Below, piece by piece: positions 32,044-40,572 of a stretch of 64,000 bases of DNA. Location: NCBI GenBank assembly GCA_004555865.1, contig SFJO01000001.1:1-64000 (forward strand), read 5' to 3'. How positions within the stretch are numbered: position 1 is the stretch's first letter; each line of letters opens with the position of its first letter. The translations under genes and the position numbers were made by a program. Below the pieces are notes generated by a model. That model was not told the origin of the DNA, did no database searches, and saw only the letters and a list, made by a program, of their open reading frames with translations. The DNA comes from Oscillospiraceae bacterium (GTDB lineage: Bacteria; Bacillota; Clostridia; Oscillospirales; Ruminococcaceae).

Positions 32044-35000
32044 TCACATCCCCCGCAGGGGCACATCCACCTCCCGGCCCAGGGCGAAGCTGTACAACGT
32101 GCAACGGGTAACGGGCTTCGGGGCAAGGCGGCGGCCGATGGCCCGGGCATACAGCCGCAGCTGGGCCGCATAGGCCCGCAGCAGCTCATCGGCGGTTTTG
32201 CTGTGGTCGGTCTTATAGTCCACAATTTCCACATGGTCGTCGAACACCAGCACCAGATCCGCCACGCCCTGAATGAGCACCGTGTCCGCCTGGGGGTCCA
32301 GCCCGGCCTTTTCCTCATCGGTCTCGGCCAGGGCGGCGGCGGGCACCGCGCTGATGAAGGCGTACTCCCGCAGCGCCTGCTCTGCCTGGCCGATGCGGCG
32401 GAACAGTTCCCCTTCAAAGAAGCGTTCCAGCGCGGGCCGGTCCAGATTCTCCACGTTTTCGCGGGCAATCAGGCCCAGCTGCTCCTGCCGCCGGGCCTCG
32501 GCTTCCAGGTCCCGCGCGGCCAGCCCAAGATCCGCGTGCTGCAAAAAGGCGTGGGTCACGGTGCCCTTCTCGGCCCCGGTCATGCCGTCCTTCTGCAAAA
32601 AGGCAGGCCGTTCCATCTGCACCTCTTCGTCCCGGTGCACCAGGCCGGTCACGCTCACCTTGGCGGCCAGCCGGGTGCGGGCTTCGTGGGGGTAGCGCCA
32701 GGCGAAGCCCTCGGCCAGCTGCCGGAACAGCTCCGGGTCGGCCGCCGCCTCAATCTCCTGCCGCACCTCAGCCGTGCGGGCGGGCGGGGCCTTTTCCATG
32801 CGCAGTTCCAGGGGCCAGGCGTCCGTGAGGGTCAGCCCGGCGTCCGCCGGACACAGATCCACCTGACTCCACAGCCGTTCACTGCTCTTATGGCCCATGG
32901 CCGCCGCAAGCACCCACTCGCCGGGGCTGAGGGGCAGCCGATTGCCCATGCGCACGTGCACGGCATTGTCCGCCAGCTTCTCCCAGCCCTTCGACTTCGC
33001 GTTGGGTTCCGTCGCGGCCGGAAGCGGCTCCTCCGTCACCGGCAGCGTCAGAATCAGCCGGTCCTTCGCGCGGGTGAGGGCCACGTAGAGCACGCGCATC
33101 TCCTCGCCCAGGCCCTCTTCCCGGGCGGCGCGGCGCACCTGCTCATAGGCCAAGGTGGCGTAAGTGCCGCCCGGGCCGCGCAGCTTCAGGCCCACGCCGC
33201 TTTTCGGATGGAACAGCACCGCATGGTTCAGGTCCTGGGTGTTGAACTGCTTGCTCAGACGGGCGCAGAACACCACCGGGAACTCCAGCCCCTTGGAGCC
33301 GTGAATGGTCATCACCGACACACAGCCCGGCCGCACCGGGTCACCCTTGGCGCTGTTCACCTGCCCCCGCTTGGCCAGCGCGTCCAGACTGCGCACCAGT
33401 GCAGCCAGCCCCTGATCGCCCAGGCCGCAGGCCAGGTTGAGGAAGTCCAGCACCTCCCGGCGGCGCACCTCACCGCCGGGCATGGCCCCGGCCAGGGCCA
33501 GATAGCCCGTGTGGGCCAGGATCTCATCCAGCAGCCGGTCCACCGGTAGGGTGCGGGCCAGGTTGCGCAGATGGCTCAGGCTGACGTAAAAGCCTTCGGC
33601 CTTCTCCTCGCCCCGGCTCTTTTCGCTCTGCTCCGGCCGAGGCAGAACGGCCTGGTACAGGGTGCCGCGGGGGCGGGCCGCCCGCAGTTCGGTCAGCTCG
33701 CCCATGGTCAGACCCACCAGCGGGCTTAGCAGCACGCTGGCCAGGGCCACATCCTGGGCAGGGTTGTCCAGCACGTGCAGCAGGCTCAGCAGCGGCCGCA
33801 CCGCCGGAGAATCCAGCAGGTCCTCCCGGGCGGCGGAATAGCCCTGCAGGCCCTCGCCTTCCAGCGCCTGAAGGTAGTTGTCCGCGTTGGTCCAGCTGCG
33901 CAGCAGAATGGCAAAGTCCTCGGGGCGGCAGGGGCGGGTGCCCCCTGCCCCATCCCGCACCGGGAACCCCTTGTCCAGCATTTCCCGGATGCGCCGGGCG
34001 ATGTAGCCGGCGTCCTCCTTTTCCGGGCTGGACACCAGACACAGCTCGCACCCGCCGGGATAGGCCTCCGGCTGCGGCGGCAGAGCCAGCGCCTCGCCGG
34101 GAGTATTGGCGTAGTCCACGCCGCCCGCAGTGGGGGTCATCACCGCGCCAAAAATGCCGTTGATGGCCGCAATGACGTTCTTTGCGCTGCGGAAGTTGTT
34201 GTCCAGCGCCAGCTGGGCCGGGTAGGCCGGGGCCGGCGCCCCCGGCGTGGGGTTCCGATACAGGGCATACTCCTGCTTTTTCTCCTGAAACACCGTGGGG
34301 TCTGCCTGACGGAAGCGGTAAATGCTCTGCTTCAGGTCCCCCACCAGAAACAGCTTGCTGCCGTCCCCCGCCAGGCAGCGATACAGCGTATCCTGCAAAC
34401 GGTTGGTATCCTGGTATTCATCCACCATCACGGCCCGGTAACCCCCGGCAATCTGAGCCGCCAGCGGAGTGGGGCCGTTTCCATCCCACAGCAGCTTCAG
34501 GGCCAGATGCTCCAGGTCTGCGAAATCCAGCAGCTTGTGCTCCCGGCGGGCCTCCCAGAAGCGGCGGTCAAACTCCGTCACCGCATCGGCCAGTGCCCGC
34601 ACCAGCGGGGCGGCGGCCTGCCGGTCTTCCTCATACTCCTGCCGGGTGGGCAAGCCGCTGCCCTGCAGGTCCTTCACTATCTGGGCGGCGTCATCCCGGG
34701 CCGTCACCACCCGTTTTTTCCAATAAAAGGCCGTGCCCGGCTCCGCGTTCTTTTCCTCCGGCGTTTTGGCCCGTGCAAAGCTCACCCGGGCCTTTTTCCA
34801 GCCGTCCAGTGCCGCCAGCGCCTCGTCCCAGCGCAGGGCGTCAAACAGGGCCATCACGTTGGCCAGCGCGCTCCGCTCCTGGGTCAGCGGCGGGCCATAG
34901 GCCTTCTGCACCGCGTCAAAGCCCTCCTGCTGGGCCTGAGTGCAGAGTGTCTGGGCGTAGGCCAGCGATTCATCCGCCTGCCGCAGCTCCCGCACGGCCC

Positions 35001-35667
35001 ACCGCGCCTGCGCCCGGCACACCTCGGTCTGCTCCAGCGGAGCGTCGTTCTCCCAGGCGGCGCAGTAGGCCTCCAGCTGGGCGGGGTAGTCCGGCAGGGT
35101 GCGCAGAAAATCATACATACGGCCGATGGCCTCCGCCGCCTCCTGATCCGACCGGCTTCGGCCGAGAAGGTCCGCAAAGCGGCAGAAGTTCTCCTGCCGG
35201 TAGGCCGCCTCCAGCGTGTCGGCCATGGCCTGTTCCCTCAACGTAAGCAGGCCGCCCTCATCGCCGGTGGTAAAATCCGGCGGAATGTCCAGCGCGCGGA
35301 ACTGCTGGCGCAGCAGCTTGATGCAGAAGGCGTCGATGGTGCAGATGTCCGCCCGGCCCAGCATCATCTGCTGGCGGCGCATCCAGTGCAGCTGCGGGCT
35401 GCCCGCCGGGGTCTGGGCCAGCCGGGCGTTCAGCTTTTTGGCCAGCCGCGCCCGAAGCTCGGCCGCCGCCGCGTTGGTAAAGGTCACGATCAGCAGCTGC
35501 TCGGCGGGCACCGGGTCGTTTTCCTGGCACATCAGGCCCACCGCCCGCTCGGTCAGCACGGCGGTTTTGCCGCTGCCGGCCGCCGCGCTCAGCAGCAGCG
35601 CCCCGCCCCGGTCGGTGATGGCCGTCTCCTGGGCCGGGGTCCAGCGGGGGGATGTCAGTTGTCCCAT
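32044..35667 (-). CDS. addA: Helicase-nuclease subunit AddA
   Basis: 1207 residues from the ATG at 35667 (AAGGAG eight bases upstream, inside the end of addB, 13-base overlap). AddA is the UvrD-like helicase and one nuclease of the Gram-positive RecBCD counterpart that resects double-strand breaks. Walker A SAAAGSGKTAVL (near 27), VDEYQDTNRLQD (near 410, Walker B), SVMTIHGSKGLEFPVVF (motif V, near 795) and YVALTRAKDRL are seen. The C-terminal RecB-type nuclease shows VHRDEEVQMERPAF and VEIVDYKTD (near 1150). Confidence 0.97.
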   Translation of the reverse strand: MGQLTSPRWTPAQETAITDRGGALLLSAAAGSGKTAVLTERAVGLMCQENDPVPAEQLLIVTFTNAAAAELRARLAKKLNARLAQTPAGSPQLHWMRRQQMMLGRADICTIDAFCIKLLRQQFRALDIPPDFTTGDEGGLLTLREQAMADTLEAAYRQENFCRFADLLGRSRSDQEAAEAIGRMYDFLRTLPDYPAQLEAYCAAWENDAPLEQTEVCRAQARWAVRELRQADESLAYAQTLCTQAQQEGFDAVQKAYGPPLTQERSALANVMALFDALRWDEALAALDGWKKARVSFARAKTPEEKNAEPGTAFYWKKRVVTARDDAAQIVKDLQGSGLPTRQEYEEDRQAAAPLVRALADAVTEFDRRFWEARREHKLLDFADLEHLALKLLWDGNGPTPLAAQIAGGYRAVMVDEYQDTNRLQDTLYRCLAGDGSKLFLVGDLKQSIYRFRQADPTVFQEKKQEYALYRNPTPGAPAPAYPAQLALDNNFRSAKNVIAAINGIFGAVMTPTAGGVDYANTPGEALALPPQPEAYPGGCELCLVSSPEKEDAGYIARRIREMLDKGFPVRDGAGGTRPCRPEDFAILLRSWTNADNYLQALEGEGLQGYSAAREDLLDSPAVRPLLSLLHVLDNPAQDVALASVLLSPLVGLTMGELTELRAARPRGTLYQAVLPRPEQSEKSRGEEKAEGFYVSLSHLRNLARTLPVDRLLDEILAHTGYLALAGAMPGGEVRRREVLDFLNLACGLGDQGLAALVRSLDALAKRGQVNSAKGDPVRPGCVSVMTIHGSKGLEFPVVFCARLSKQFNTQDLNHAVLFHPKSGVGLKLRGPGGTYATLAYEQVRRAAREEGLGEEMRVLYVALTRAKDRLILTLPVTEEPLPAATEPNAKSKGWEKLADNAVHVRMGNRLPLSPGEWVLAAAMGHKSSERLWSQVDLCPADAGLTLTDAWPLELRMEKAPPARTAEVRQEIEAAADPELFRQLAEGFAWRYPHEARTRLAAKVSVTGLVHRDEEVQMERPAFLQKDGMTGAEKGTVTHAFLQHADLGLAARDLEAEARRQEQLGLIARENVENLDRPALERFFEGELFRRIGQAEQALREYAFISAVPAAALAETDEEKAGLDPQADTVLIQGVADLVLVFDDHVEIVDYKTDHSKTADELLRAYAAQLRLYARAIGRRLAPKPVTRCTLYSFALGREVDVPLRGM

Positions 35668-38600
35668 TCCACGTTCTCCTTTTCCATAAACAAATCCTTC
35701 TTTTCCTCCGGGCGCTCCCGCTCGTGCTCGCCGTCCACATGGCCGCACACGCTACGGTAGGGGCACCAGGCCTTGCAGCCGGTCATCCCCTGCTTATTCT
35801 GCCGCGGGCAGGCAGTGATCTGCCCCGCATACAGCCGCTTTGCCATGGAGACGATCAGCTCCTGCAGATACGCCTCGATGTTTTCCAGCTGCTTGCGGTG
35901 AAGTGTCACCCGGTGGTTGCCCTTCCGCCAGGCTTCCTGCTGGCTCTCGGTGGCGCTGGCCTTTTTCATGGCGGCCTGCTTTTCCGGGGTGAGGGGCGGC
36001 TCCTCCTCCCCTTCCCGCTCCAGGATCATGCCCTGCTTTTCGTACACAAGGCCGCTGCCCTCTTTCATGGCCTTTGCCCGGCCCTCGTCCTTGGGGGCGG
36101 GGTCCACCATCAGGTACTCCACCTCCTGAAACTCACCCGCGTGCCCCTTCACAAGTGGCCACCGGGCGGTGAGGGTGAACAGATACAGCAGCATCTGGCA
36201 CTCCTCGCCGGTGAGCACATCGGTCAGGCTGAATTTTTTGGTGCCGGTCTTGTAGTCCACCACCCGCAGCCGGTCGGCCGCGCCGGTCGGTCCGTTCTGC
36301 ACGTCCACCCGGTCGATCTTACCGATCACTTTGACCGCGTGCTCCTCGTCCACCGGGAAGATCAGCGGCGGCACCTGGCCCGCCTGCTCGCCGATGCCCA
36401 GCTCAAAGGCCGTCGGCTCATAGGGGTCCAGCAGAAGGTCCTGCTGCAAAAACCACAGCAGCTTTCCGGCGCTGCGGGCCATGCGGGCCGCCAGGTAGCG
36501 CAGCTGCGCCCCCGGCTCGGGGATGTTCTCTTCCACGAAGCGGGCGGCCAAACGGGCGGCCAGACGCTCCAGCCCCGGCTCATCCAGGTCGTAGAAGTCC
36601 GGCTCCTGCAGGGCCTTTTCCAAAATGTAATGGATCATGGTGCCGCCCTGGGCCGGGTCCATGCGGGCGGGTTTCTGGGGCTTGATGTGCAGCACATACT
36701 CCATATAATAGGCAAACTGGCATTGGCAGAAGCTGCGCAGCTGGCTGGCGGAGAGCCGCAGCTCCTTACCCAGCAGCGCCTCAGCGGCCGCCGGGCGCTC
36801 CACATGGAAATCCGCCTCACGTCCTGCCCGCTCCATCCGGGCCAGCAGCGGCCCCTCGCGCTCTTCCAGCGCCTGCTTCAGGGTGGCCCGCAAAGGGCTT
36901 TGCTGCTGCCAGACCTCGCCCAGCCGGTCCAGCGCCATCTCCGGGGTCAGGCAGCGGTCCGCCTCGGTCAGCGGCGGGGCGGGCAGGCCCTCAGGCGGCA
37001 GCGGCAGGGCGCTGGTAACGGGCAGGCCGCCTGCCCCCTCGGCCCAGCTGAGCCACAGCCCGCGGCCCGCCGCCGTGAGCGCCTTGTAAAAGCTCACATT
37101 TTCCCGGATGACCCGGTTTTCAAACCGGTCGGGCAATTCAAAGCGTTCCTCCTCCGGCAGGGCCGCCGCCATGCGCAGCAGCTCGTCCCGGTCCGCATGG
37201 GTCAAAAGGCCCGTGTCCCCCGGTGCGCGGGGGAATTCGCCTTCCGCCAGCCCCATCACAAAACAGTATTCCGGCCCGGCCAGGCGCATTTTGCCCGCGC
37301 TGGTGAAGATCACCGCGTCCAGCGTCTGGGGAATGTGCCCCAGGTCGGTGCTGCGCAGCAGCAGCGCCAGCATCTCGTCGTACTCGGCCGCCTCCAGCGT
37401 CTCCCCTTCAAACAAAACCGCCATCTGATCCAGCACGTTCATGGTCACATTCCACAGGCGCAGGGTCTCAGCGCTCTCGGCCAGGCGTCCCGCCGCCTCC
37501 AGCTGCTTGGCCAAGGCAAAGTCGGCCCGGCCCGCGTCCAGGCGCTCCATGGTCTGGTACAGGCATTTGGTCAGCGCCGGGGCATCCAGCCCCTTTGCGT
37601 TTTTCAGCAGTTCCTCCAGGCGGGGAATGAGCCGTGCCCGGGCCGCCTCAGCCAGTTCCAGCTGCTGCCGTTCTTCCGCCCGCAGCGGGCCGCCGCCGAA
37701 TCCCGAGGGGTTCCGGTCAAAGGGGGCGCGCCAGTTGGCGGCGGTGAGTGTCCAGGTAAAGGCATAGTTTTCCAGGGCGCACAGCTGCTGCTCCGAAAGG
37801 CCGCACAGCCCGGTTTTTGCCACAGCCAGCACCCGCTCGGTGGTCAGGCCGCCCCGCAGCACGCCCAGCAGCCCCCGCACCAGCTGGGCCGGCGGGGCCA
37901 GCTGGGCCGTGGTGGCTTCGTCCACAAACAGAGGGATGTTCGCCCGGGCAAACTCGGTGCGAACCAGGCGCAGATACTCCCCGCTTTCCCGGCAGATGAC
38001 CGCCATCTCCCGGTAGCACACGCCCTGGCGGGCCAGCTTTTGAATGGCGGCCGCCACCGCCCGCACCTCGTCCTCCCGGTCCGGGGCCTTGTACAGGGTC
38101 ACGCCCGGCCAGACGGCCGGGCCCTCCTCGCCGGTCAGCGCACGGCCCAGCGCCGCCAGCCCCGGGGCGTTCCGGTGGCGCAGATCCTCGGTCAGCACCC
38201 GGGGAGCGTCCGCCCGGCAGCCCGCCTGGGCCGCCAGCCGCAGCAGCCGCGCCGCCACCTGCTTGGCCCCGCTGAACAGCCCCATGCCGCCGTCATAATC
38301 CGTCAGCCCGTCGGCACAGAGGGTCACCGTCACATCAGATGTGGCCAGCATGGCCCGCAGCAGCGCCTGCTTGGCGGAATCAAAGGTGTCAAACTCGTCC
38401 ACGAATACAGCCCGGCCGAGGAAGAACTCCGGGTGTTCCGCGGCCTTTTGGGCGGCCAGCTCCACCCGGTCGCCCGGGTCCATGGCCGTTTCCTGCAAAA
38501 GCGCCTCGTAGGCCGCGTAAATGGCGGCCAGCTCCGCCAGCTTTTCCCGGCCCGGCCCAACCGAAAGCCGTTCCAGCTGGGGGCCGGTCAGCCCGGCGCT

Positions 38601-38981
38601 CTTCAGCTCGTTCAGGGTCTCGGCGCACTTCTGCAGAAACACCGGGCTGCGCCGGTGGCGGCCATAGTAGGTCACCCGCGGGCCGAGGGCCTCCACGGCC
38701 CGGCGCACCAGCACCACCCGGGCGGCATCCGTCACGGTGCGCACCGCCGCGCCGCCGTATTCATCCAGCAGCTTTTCGGCCAGCGAGCTGAAGCTGTAAC
38801 TGCTCACCCACGCGGAAAGCCCGTCCCCCAGTTCCCGGTAAATGCGCCCCTCGGTGGAGGAGGTGAACTGCTCCGGCACCAGCAGAATGCTGGGCTGCCC
38901 GGCCTCGGCCCGGCGGCGGATCTCGTTCATGAGCAGGTTGGATTTTCCGGTGCCGGAAGGCCCCAAAATCAGATGCAGCAT
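35655..38981 (-). CDS. addB: Helicase-nuclease subunit AddB
   Basis: 1108 residues. AddB holds a Walker A (LILGPSGTGKSNLLMNE, near residue 3-15), an inactive helicase-like region that reads chi, and a C-terminal nuclease. Its iron-sulphur nuclease signature is visible: CQCQFAYYMEYVL near 755, the VDYKTGTKKF motif near 912, and the cysteine set CPRQNKQGMTGCKAWCPYRSVCG near 1060-1085. It is shorter than Bacillus AddB (about 1160). It overlaps addA. An extended -10 lies 103 bases upstream. Confidence 0.97.
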   Translation of the reverse strand: MLHLILGPSGTGKSNLLMNEIRRRAEAGQPSILLVPEQFTSSTEGRIYRELGDGLSAWVSSYSFSSLAEKLLDEYGGAAVRTVTDAARVVLVRRAVEALGPRVTYYGRHRRSPVFLQKCAETLNELKSAGLTGPQLERLSVGPGREKLAELAAIYAAYEALLQETAMDPGDRVELAAQKAAEHPEFFLGRAVFVDEFDTFDSAKQALLRAMLATSDVTVTLCADGLTDYDGGMGLFSGAKQVAARLLRLAAQAGCRADAPRVLTEDLRHRNAPGLAALGRALTGEEGPAVWPGVTLYKAPDREDEVRAVAAAIQKLARQGVCYREMAVICRESGEYLRLVRTEFARANIPLFVDEATTAQLAPPAQLVRGLLGVLRGGLTTERVLAVAKTGLCGLSEQQLCALENYAFTWTLTAANWRAPFDRNPSGFGGGPLRAEERQQLELAEAARARLIPRLEELLKNAKGLDAPALTKCLYQTMERLDAGRADFALAKQLEAAGRLAESAETLRLWNVTMNVLDQMAVLFEGETLEAAEYDEMLALLLRSTDLGHIPQTLDAVIFTSAGKMRLAGPEYCFVMGLAEGEFPRAPGDTGLLTHADRDELLRMAAALPEEERFELPDRFENRVIRENVSFYKALTAAGRGLWLSWAEGAGGLPVTSALPLPPEGLPAPPLTEADRCLTPEMALDRLGEVWQQQSPLRATLKQALEEREGPLLARMERAGREADFHVERPAAAEALLGKELRLSASQLRSFCQCQFAYYMEYVLHIKPQKPARMDPAQGGTMIHYILEKALQEPDFYDLDEPGLERLAARLAARFVEENIPEPGAQLRYLAARMARSAGKLLWFLQQDLLLDPYEPTAFELGIGEQAGQVPPLIFPVDEEHAVKVIGKIDRVDVQNGPTGAADRLRVVDYKTGTKKFSLTDVLTGEECQMLLYLFTLTARWPLVKGHAGEFQEVEYLMVDPAPKDEGRAKAMKEGSGLVYEKQGMILEREGEEEPPLTPEKQAAMKKASATESQQEAWRKGNHRVTLHRKQLENIEAYLQELIVSMAKRLYAGQITACPRQNKQGMTGCKAWCPYRSVCGHVDGEHERERPEEKKDLFMEKENVEWDN

Positions 38982-39084
38982 GGTGTTTTTCCTCGTTTGC
39001 GTTGGTTGATGCGGGCGATGCGCGGTTTGGCATTCTGCCCCGCCTTACTTTTGCAATTGCGTATATTGATCTTGTTCTGTTCTT

Positions 39085-39093
39085 ATTATAGCA
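39085..39093 (-). promoter_or_regulatory. Extended -10 promoter of addBA
   Basis: TGCTATAAT on the minus strand, 103 bases before the addB start; -35 match is poor (TGCGTC). Confidence 0.6.
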
Positions 39094-39165
39094 TCGGCCG
39101 AAGCGCAGACGCAAATCTCGAATCCGCACCGCCGCCGCTGCCATTCAGGTCCCCATTTTTTCCGC

Positions 39166-39210
39166 AAAAATGCCCCCGGGCCGGCCCGCACATTGGGACC
39201 GCCCGGGGGC
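39166..39210 (-). terminator. Terminator after the peptidoglycan-binding gene
   Basis: A 10-pair perfect stem (GCCCCCGGGC) with a 19-base loop is followed on the minus strand by ATTTTTG, 22 bases past the stop. Confidence 0.85.
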
Positions 39211-39231
39211 GCACTTTGTTTTGTTTTCGGC

Positions 39232-39711
39232 TTACAGCGCCGCCAGGGCCGCCCAGGTGGCCTTGCCCACCTTTCCGTCCGCCGTCAGCCCGCGGCTGCG
39301 CTGGAACGCCTTCACCGCCGTTTCGGTGCTGCTGCCGAAATGGCCGTCTGCCGCAAGGCCCATGCCCAGCCGGATCAGCTTTTGCTGAATGCTGCGCACC
39401 GTTGCGCCGGAAACGCCCCGCTTTATGATGTAGCCCGGGTAGATTTCCCCTTCCCCGTGCTGGGCGGCATAGGCCTCATCCAGGGCGTCCCAGGTGCGCT
39501 GGCCCACCTTGCCATCGGCCGTCAGCCCCACGCCGATCTGAAAATACTTCACGGCCCGCTCGGTGTCACTGCCGAAGTGGCCGTCCACCCGCAAGGCCTG
39601 AATGCAGGGCCATTTGGTTTTTGGCAGGCCGTTCAGCCAGATCTGCACCAGGGCTGTGTCCGGCCCGACGGAGCCGCTGCTTACCATGCCGTAATACGCC
39701 GGTTGTGCCAT
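39232..39711 (-). CDS. Protein with two peptidoglycan-binding (PG_binding_1) domains
   Basis: 159 residues from the ATG at 39711, with GAAGGGAG twelve bases upstream. The two domains are about residues 15-75 (VQIWLNGLP...VDGHFGSDTERAVKYFQ, then LTADGKVGQRTWDAL) and 95-158 (SIQQKLIRLGMGLAADGHFGSSTETAVKAFQ, then LTADGKVGKATWAAL). These three-helix modules bind stem peptide or glycan in wall hydrolases. No catalytic domain, signal peptide or membrane anchor is present, which is odd for a wall protein. It follows spoIIR by 44 bases with a hairpin between (GGGGTGC/GCACCCC at 39732-39749). A sporulation-linked wall role is possible; phage endolysin-like leftovers are another explanation. Confidence 0.85.
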   Translation of the reverse strand: MAQPAYYGMVSSGSVGPDTALVQIWLNGLPKTKWPCIQALRVDGHFGSDTERAVKYFQIGVGLTADGKVGQRTWDALDEAYAAQHGEGEIYPGYIIKRGVSGATVRSIQQKLIRLGMGLAADGHFGSSTETAVKAFQRSRGLTADGKVGKATWAALAAL

Positions 39712-39755
39712 ACGATCCACACTCCCTTCTCGGGGTGCCGCTGCACCCCGCCGGG

Positions 39756-40442
39756 TTATCCTATGCCGCCCGCGGCCGGAATGTCCCGGCAGGCGGCGCG
39801 CTGCCACAGCTCCAGCAGGGCGAAGCGGATCTCATACTCCCCCACCACCAGGCCCTGCTCGGTGGTGTCCTCATACCCGGCCGGCAGGCTGCCGGCCGCC
39901 AGGCACAGTCCCGGGTACAGCACGCACCACCAGTTGCGGCCCTCAGCCCGCCCCAGCTCCACCCGCAGAGCCTGATACTGCCCGGCCGGCAGCTGAAAGC
40001 CCTCGTAGCGGGTGGTGGGGAAATACTGCCGCACCAGCCGCACCGTCACCGGATAGCGTGCCCCGGCCCGGCTGGCCGCCTGCTGGGCCGTGATCTGCAG
40101 CGCGGGCAGACTTTGGGCCGCCAGGTCGGCAGCCTCGCTCTCGCCGGCGGCCGGGGCAAACAGCGCCCCGGCCTGCTCCAGAATGGCATCCCGCACCCGG
40201 TATTTCACCTGAAGATCCTGCCAGCTGTCCCCCGCGGCGCGCACGTGCAGACGAAGGGTATCCCGCCGCACCCGGGCCGCCGTGCGGGCAAAGGGGCTCA
40301 CCCAGCCCGTGATCCCAACCGCCAGACAAAGCCCGACCAGGGCCGAACGCCGGGCCAGGGCGCCGCGGCCCGCCTCATTTTTTCCGCCCTGTATCACGCG
40401 GCTCCGTAAAAAAAGCGCCGCACGCAAACAGCCCATGTACAT
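39756..40442 (-). CDS. spoIIR: Stage II sporulation protein R
   Basis: 228 residues. In Bacillus, SpoIIR is secreted from the forespore and triggers SpoIIGA to activate sigma-E in the mother cell. Family marks are the N-terminal membrane segment (SALVGLCLAVGITGWV, about 33-48), LRLHVRAAGDSWQDLQVKYRVRD near 65-85, YPVTVRLVRQYFPTTRY, LPAGQYQALRVELGR and the hallmark NWWCVLYPGLCLA near 170-180. AAGGAG eight bases before the ATG supports the start. A sigma-G/F-like promoter lies upstream. Relatives in this part of the Clostridia are often non-sporulating, so its retention is notable. Confidence 0.93.
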   Translation of the reverse strand: MYMGCLRAALFLRSRVIQGGKNEAGRGALARRSALVGLCLAVGITGWVSPFARTAARVRRDTLRLHVRAAGDSWQDLQVKYRVRDAILEQAGALFAPAAGESEAADLAAQSLPALQITAQQAASRAGARYPVTVRLVRQYFPTTRYEGFQLPAGQYQALRVELGRAEGRNWWCVLYPGLCLAAGSLPAGYEDTTEQGLVVGEYEIRFALLELWQRAACRDIPAAGGIG

Positions 40443-40486
40443 CTTCTGCTCTCCTTATGCATCCAAATTCTGGATCGATCCGGCAG

Positions 40487-40516
40487 AAGTATGGGCCGCC
40501 GCGGGCGGCGCTATGC
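40487..40516 (-). promoter_or_regulatory. Candidate forespore sigma (G-type) promoter of spoIIR
   Basis: On the minus strand GCATA (40512-40516), exactly 18 bases, CATACTT (40487-40493). This resembles the sigma-G consensus (G-A/C-ATA, N18, CATnnTA), 44 bases before the spoIIR ATG. The match is short and could be chance. Confidence 0.3.
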
Positions 40517-40572
40517 TCTTTCCTTCAAAAAATGCGTCCGGCCCTTTGCGTTTTGCAAAAGGCAGGCGTTCC

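Noticed and set aside
35652..39428. A 1258-residue open frame opposite addB
   Set aside because: Antisense shadow of addB, rich in G, Q, L and H; no start site.
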